Assembly: GCA_000496475.1 (NCBI GenBank)
Contig: AYMW01000001.1
Location: 877,358-941,357, forward strand
Direction: 5' to 3'
Length of the DNA: 64,000 bases
DNA from: Betaproteobacteria bacterium MOLA814
GTDB taxonomy: Bacteria > Pseudomonadota > Gammaproteobacteria > Burkholderiales > Burkholderiaceae_C
Position 1 is the stretch's first letter. Each line of letters begins with the position of its first letter. Of this stretch, positions 60,862 to 64,000 are shown piece by piece. The position numbers and the translations under genes are program-made. The notes beneath the pieces are model-generated. The model made no database searches. It saw nothing but the letters and a program-made list of their open reading frames with translations, and had not been told where the DNA came from.

Positions 60862-61455
60862 ATGGCAACTGCAAAGAAAGCGCCGGCTAAAAAAGCCGCA
60901 GCTAAGAAAGTCGCGGCTAAAAAAGTCGCCGTAAAAAAAGTACCTGCTGCTAAAGCACCAGCTGTAAAAAAAGCCCCTGCTAAGAAAGTAGCGGCCAAAA
61001 AAGTAACAGCTAAAAAGCCAGCGGCCAAAAAAGTAGCAGCTAAAAAGCCAGCGGCCAAAAAAGTTGCAGCTAAGAAACCTGCAGCCAAAAAAGTAGCAGC
61101 TAAGAAACCTGCAGCCAAAAAAGTAGCAGCTAAAAAGCCAGCAGCCAAAAAAGTAGCAGCTAAAAAGCCAGCGGCCAAAAAAGTTGCAGCTAAGAAACCT
61201 GCAGCCAAAAAAGTAGCGGCCAAAAAGCCAGCGGCCAAAAAAGTTGCAGCTAAGAAACCTGCAGCCAAGGTGTCAGTTGCTAAAAAAGTAGCTGTGAAGA
61301 AGCCCGCTTCGAAGGCGCTTGCCGCAACCAAGACTGCAGCCAAAAAGCCTGCCGTTGCAAAAAAAAAAGTAACAGCTAAAAAGCCTGTTTCTGTTGCCAA
61401 GACAACCTTGACACCACAGGCGGCTTGGCCGTTCCCAACTTCAGCTAAGCCTTAA
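60862..61455 (+). CDS. Histone H1-like Lys/Ala-repeat nucleoid protein
   Basis: The 197-residue protein is almost entirely Lys, Ala, Pro and Val (AAKKVAAKKP repeats), resembling the C-terminal tail of eukaryotic histone H1 and bacterial H1-like proteins (BpH1 and AlgP type). It would bind DNA non-specifically and condense the nucleoid. The central part is an eight-copy 30-bp tandem repeat (61018-61257), so the length is likely to vary between strains. AAGGAGA precedes the ATG. Preceded by an inverted repeat and followed by a terminator. Confidence 0.9.
   Translation: MATAKKAPAKKAAAKKVAAKKVAVKKVPAAKAPAVKKAPAKKVAAKKVTAKKPAAKKVAAKKPAAKKVAAKKPAAKKVAAKKPAAKKVAAKKPAAKKVAAKKPAAKKVAAKKPAAKKVAAKKPAAKKVAAKKPAAKVSVAKKVAVKKPASKALAATKTAAKKPAVAKKKVTAKKPVSVAKTTLTPQAAWPFPTSAKP
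61018..61257 (+). repeat. Eight 30-bp tandem repeats in the H1-like gene
   Basis: Eight copies of a 30-bp unit encoding PAAKKVAAKK, differing mainly at synonymous positions; copies 2, 6 and 8 are identical. This points to internal duplication and unequal exchange. The unit keeps the frame. Confidence 0.9.
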
Positions 61456-61478
61456 GGCGCACGCTTGTAGTTGGCATC

Positions 61479-61518
61479 AAAAGCCCTAAGCAACTAACTG
61501 TTGCCTGGGGCTTTTTTT
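61479..61518 (+). terminator. Terminator after the H1-like gene
   Basis: AAAAGCCC pairs with GGGCTTTT, with inner GCAAC/GTTGC and a T run. It lies between the convergent H1-like and DUF3426 genes. Confidence 0.8.
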
Positions 61519-61568
61519 CGTTTTCTTTGTTGTTCGTTTAAATGTGTTTTGTAGTTGGCGCGACCTAG

Positions 61569-62813
61569 TTACCGAACTGCGTAGCGCAGCTGCGTTTTGT
61601 AACCCACCATACGACCAGCATCGCTGTTATTGGTCGGCCACTGCACAGTAATAGGATAGCGACTACTGGCACTTAAAAGCGCTGGCGAATCGGGCCAGTC
61701 GCTTGGCACCACCGTGTGCGTCATGAAAACTTGATCGTTGCTATCGGTCAACAGCACATCGATCTGCGGCACACCCAACATCAGCTCACCACTGTTCTCA
61801 ATGGTGACATTCAACTGCAACTCACCGCTGTACAAGCGCATCACTGAAGACGACAGGATACGCAGCTGCGACATATCTTGAACTGGCTCAATGACACAAC
61901 CCACTTGCTTGCATATGGTGTGGGCATACGGCTGAAGCTGAGGCATACGTGCCACCAGCCAGTCGCGCTGGTAATACGCCAACTGCGCCAGCGCAATCAA
62001 CACCAACACCAACGCACATGAGGCAATGAACCAGCTCGAACCTGTACCATCGCTGTCTTCCACAAGCGCTTGACCTTGGGGCTCACCTCGCATCAAAGGG
62101 GCTTGTTGATCATCCACTGTCAGCAATGGATCATCAGACCATCCTATTGCGCCCGCATCTTGGGCTGTTTGGTCGTACGCAGGCATCACCGAGCGGGCAA
62201 CGCCGTTGTCACCGCTTGCTTGGGTACCAAGTGTGGGCTCTCGTTGGTCTGCGACAGCACCCTCATGACCCTGTGCACTGTGCGTAATGTCCACGTTGTT
62301 GTTTGCGGGCCGATACGTTGTTGCACCCGGTGCCGATGGCAGCGCCTCATCCATGGCTTTTGCCAACGCATCCCAGCTACTGGGCACAGGCGGAACGGCA
62401 GAGTTAAGTGGCGTGTCCTGGCTTGGTTCGTCAAGCGCTTGCGGCTGATCAACCGGAGTTGGTCCCTCAGTATCTGGATTTACTGCGGGCCGCGTATCGA
62501 ACTGAGACTCTGCATGCAGCTGTGACTCAGGCATGGGCTGTGACACGGTTTCGAAAGCCGACTCTTGAGCAACTGCTTGTCGGGTACCTGCAGCAACCGG
62601 GGCCGCCGTGGGGGTATCGTCAGCAAAGCTGTTAGAGGTAGGTGACAGTGTAGGAATACCTGTGTGCGCTACCGCATCAAACAAAAAATAACAGCGCCCA
62701 CAACGCGCCCAGCCTTTAGAGCGCTGTAGCGCGCCTACGTCGGCTTGCAGCGGTGTTTGACAATGCGGGCATTGGGTACTGAGTTGAACAGGAGATCGGT
62801 TATCTTCAAACAT
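61569..62813 (-). CDS. DUF3426 membrane protein with N-terminal zinc-ribbon
   Basis: The 414-residue protein has an N-terminal MJ0042-type zinc ribbon (STQCPHCQTPLQ..WARCGRCYFLFDA), a long acidic, low-complexity linker, one membrane segment (about 255-275, SWFIASCALVLVLIALAQLAYY), and a C-terminal DUF3426 domain. The function is unknown. It lies between prmA and the H1-like gene, a conserved place beside accC-prmA in betaproteobacteria. Confidence 0.87.
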   Translation of the reverse strand: MFEDNRSPVQLSTQCPHCQTPLQADVGALQRSKGWARCGRCYFLFDAVAHTGIPTLSPTSNSFADDTPTAAPVAAGTRQAVAQESAFETVSQPMPESQLHAESQFDTRPAVNPDTEGPTPVDQPQALDEPSQDTPLNSAVPPVPSSWDALAKAMDEALPSAPGATTYRPANNNVDITHSAQGHEGAVADQREPTLGTQASGDNGVARSVMPAYDQTAQDAGAIGWSDDPLLTVDDQQAPLMRGEPQGQALVEDSDGTGSSWFIASCALVLVLIALAQLAYYQRDWLVARMPQLQPYAHTICKQVGCVIEPVQDMSQLRILSSSVMRLYSGELQLNVTIENSGELMLGVPQIDVLLTDSNDQVFMTHTVVPSDWPDSPALLSASSRYPITVQWPTNNSDAGRMVGYKTQLRYAVR

Positions 62814-62826
62814 ACCATGGCCTCAA

Positions 62827-63711
62827 TCAATGTTTATGAGCACCCATCAGCACCCAGCCTTCTTGCTCGTCCAATACACGCAATGCAACATAAGGCGCAT
62901 AGGCGACCTTTAGCTCTTCACTCTGTCGGCTCAAAATACCAGCCAAAATCAGATCACCACCAATTTGCACATGTGCGCACAACAAAGGTGCAAGCACTTT
63001 AAGAGGTGTGGCCAATATATTGGCCATTACCAAGGCATATTCACCGTTGGCTAGGTCAGGCAAGCCTGCCATTAAAGGCGTGTTGTTTACACTGGCGTTG
63101 GCCACGGTGGCTTGCACCGCAGCATCATCAATATCGACCGCATCGATATTGCTGGCGCCAAACTTAGACGCAGCCATCGCCAAAATACCGGACCCGCAAC
63201 CGTAGTCGAGTACACGGTAACCATGCAACTCACGTTGGGCAACCCAACGCAAACACATGCGGGTTGTTGGATGGGTACCCGTACCAAATGCCAAGCCTGG
63301 GTCTAAGCGCAAAGACACAAGCGCTTGCTCAGGCGGCTCGTGCCAAGTTGGCACAATCCAAAAACTAGGCGTAATTTCGACAGGGGTAAATTGCGACTGC
63401 GTCAAACGCACCCAATCTTGATCTGCAACTGGCGCAATGGCAATCACGCTGCACTGCACAAAGAAGTCTTGTAGCGTCAATAAGTCAGCAGCCTCTTTGG
63501 CAGCCACTTGCTCGCCAAACAAAGCATTGATACGTGAACGATTCCAACCCGGCAGAGGTGCCGGCATACCGGGTTCACCAAACAGTGCTTGTTCAGCATC
63601 GGTGTGGGCATCCGCGTCTTCAACAGACACACTCAAGGCATCAAGTGCTTCCAACGCATCGCTGACAGTCTCCACGTGATCTTGCGGGACTAACAATTTC
63701 AACTCAAACAT
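62827..63711 (-). CDS. prmA: Ribosomal protein L11 methyltransferase
   Basis: Transfers methyl groups from SAM to ribosomal protein L11. The 294-residue protein has the SAM motif LDYGCGSGILAMAASKFGA, the GTGTHPTTRMCL region and VMANILATPLKVLAPLL, all PrmA features. It lies between accC and the DUF3426 gene, all on the minus strand, and is likely co-transcribed with accC. Confidence 0.95.
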   Translation of the reverse strand: MFELKLLVPQDHVETVSDALEALDALSVSVEDADAHTDAEQALFGEPGMPAPLPGWNRSRINALFGEQVAAKEAADLLTLQDFFVQCSVIAIAPVADQDWVRLTQSQFTPVEITPSFWIVPTWHEPPEQALVSLRLDPGLAFGTGTHPTTRMCLRWVAQRELHGYRVLDYGCGSGILAMAASKFGASNIDAVDIDDAAVQATVANASVNNTPLMAGLPDLANGEYALVMANILATPLKVLAPLLCAHVQIGGDLILAGILSRQSEELKVAYAPYVALRVLDEQEGWVLMGAHKH

Positions 63712-63749
63712 GTGGTTCTCTTTTGGGCTTCATCAACACACCTTATTGG

Positions 63750-64000
63750 TTAACGCGGGTGCTGCTCAAGCCACGTCTCTAGGTAATGAATATTGGTTCC
63801 GCCAGCCATGAATTTGGCATCGGCCGTCAGTTCGCGGTGGAGAGGGATGTTGGTCTTGATACCTTCAACCACCATCTCTGACAGCGCTGAGCGCATGCGC
63901 GCCAAAGCTTGGTCACGGGTATCGCCGTGGACAATCAACTTGCCGATCATGGAGTCGTAATTAGACGGCACGGTGTAGTTGTGATAAGCGTGTGAATCTA
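63750..64000 (-). CDS. accC: Acetyl-CoA carboxylase biotin carboxylase subunit, C-terminal part (cut by window edge)
   Basis: The last 82 codons run from the right edge to the stop at 63750. They contain DSHAYHNYTVPSNYDSMIGKLIVHGDTRDQALARM and EGIKTNIPLHRELTADAKFMAGGTNIHYLETWL, matching the C-terminus of AccC, which carboxylates biotin on AccB. prmA follows 38 nt downstream. Confidence 0.96.
   Translation of the reverse strand, partial: DSHAYHNYTVPSNYDSMIGKLIVHGDTRDQALARMRSALSEMVVEGIKTNIPLHRELTADAKFMAGGTNIHYLETWLEQHPR

Noticed and set aside
61018-61257. Possible CRISPR array
   Set aside because: The units are contiguous with no variable spacers, and they are coding.
60789-61400. 203-codon antisense frame in the H1-like gene
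   Set aside because: Repetitive Phe/Leu/Ala translation of the Lys/Ala repeat; no stop codons arise from this repeat, so the frame is accidental.

Overview
This 64-kb window looks like the core chromosome of a betaproteobacterium in the order Burkholderiales, most like the Comamonadaceae. This rests on inference from gene order and protein families: divergent murJ/rpsT, a block of AI-2E permease, hda, HAD, pcnB and folK beside purM, acnB / citrate-lyase-like / mdh divergent from a GntR gene followed by sdhCDAB-sdhE-gltA, a two-ATP-cone NrdA, an H1-like Lys/Ala repeat protein, and DUF3579, DUF1415 and PP0621 proteins. Base composition looks only moderately GC-rich for that family. I see no insertion sequence, prophage, CRISPR array, rRNA or convincing tRNA.

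Layout. 0-5.7 kb: obgE (cut by the left edge), rpmA and rplU on the minus strand; divergent ispB; a decayed metallo-beta-lactamase-fold pseudogene; rpoH behind a perfect CIRCE operator; an orphan ParA/MinD-type ATPase with a MinD-like C-terminal membrane helix. 5.7-10.4 kb: minus-strand galU, sppA, Rieske, gph, hns and rluC. 10.4-19.8 kb: rne behind a long structured leader, then DUF1415-ettA (minus), rhlE with a tandem-repeat Gly tail, a PaaI-type thioesterase and gloA. 19.8-33.6 kb: an OmpA-like protein, pdxH, folK-pcnB-HAD-hda-permease (minus), purM, sirB1-murJ (minus), rpsT, DUF3579, argD, argF and a YkgJ-like protein. 33.6-46.1 kb: an FAD monooxygenase, then acnB, a CitE-like gene and mdh (minus), divergent gntR, and the succinate dehydrogenase and citrate synthase cluster. 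46.1-64 kb: a bactofilin, groESL behind a second perfect CIRCE, tal, a HexR-like regulator, miaB, ffh, ccsA-like, PP0621, ampD, nrdAB behind tandem NrdR boxes, the H1-like gene, a DUF3426 zinc-ribbon membrane protein, prmA and accC (cut by the right edge).

How the genes work together. About 10 kb holds four TCA-cycle activities (aconitase, malate dehydrogenase, succinate dehydrogenase, citrate synthase) beside a GntR repressor. The repressor probably acts through a 12-bp palindrome found in the mdh/gntR divergent region; the same palindrome recurs upstream of argD. Two CIRCE elements tie HrcA to both the chaperonin operon and the heat-shock sigma factor. RNA metabolism is well represented (rne, rhlE, pcnB, rluC, miaB, ettA, prmA).

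The most unusual points are the MinD-like membrane-targeting tail on an orphan ATPase, the palindrome shared by mdh/gntR and argD, CIRCE control of rpoH, the multiply broken hydrolase gene, and two in-frame tandem-repeat tracts (rhlE and the H1-like gene). I found no clearly new multi-gene system; most of the window is conserved housekeeping sequence.
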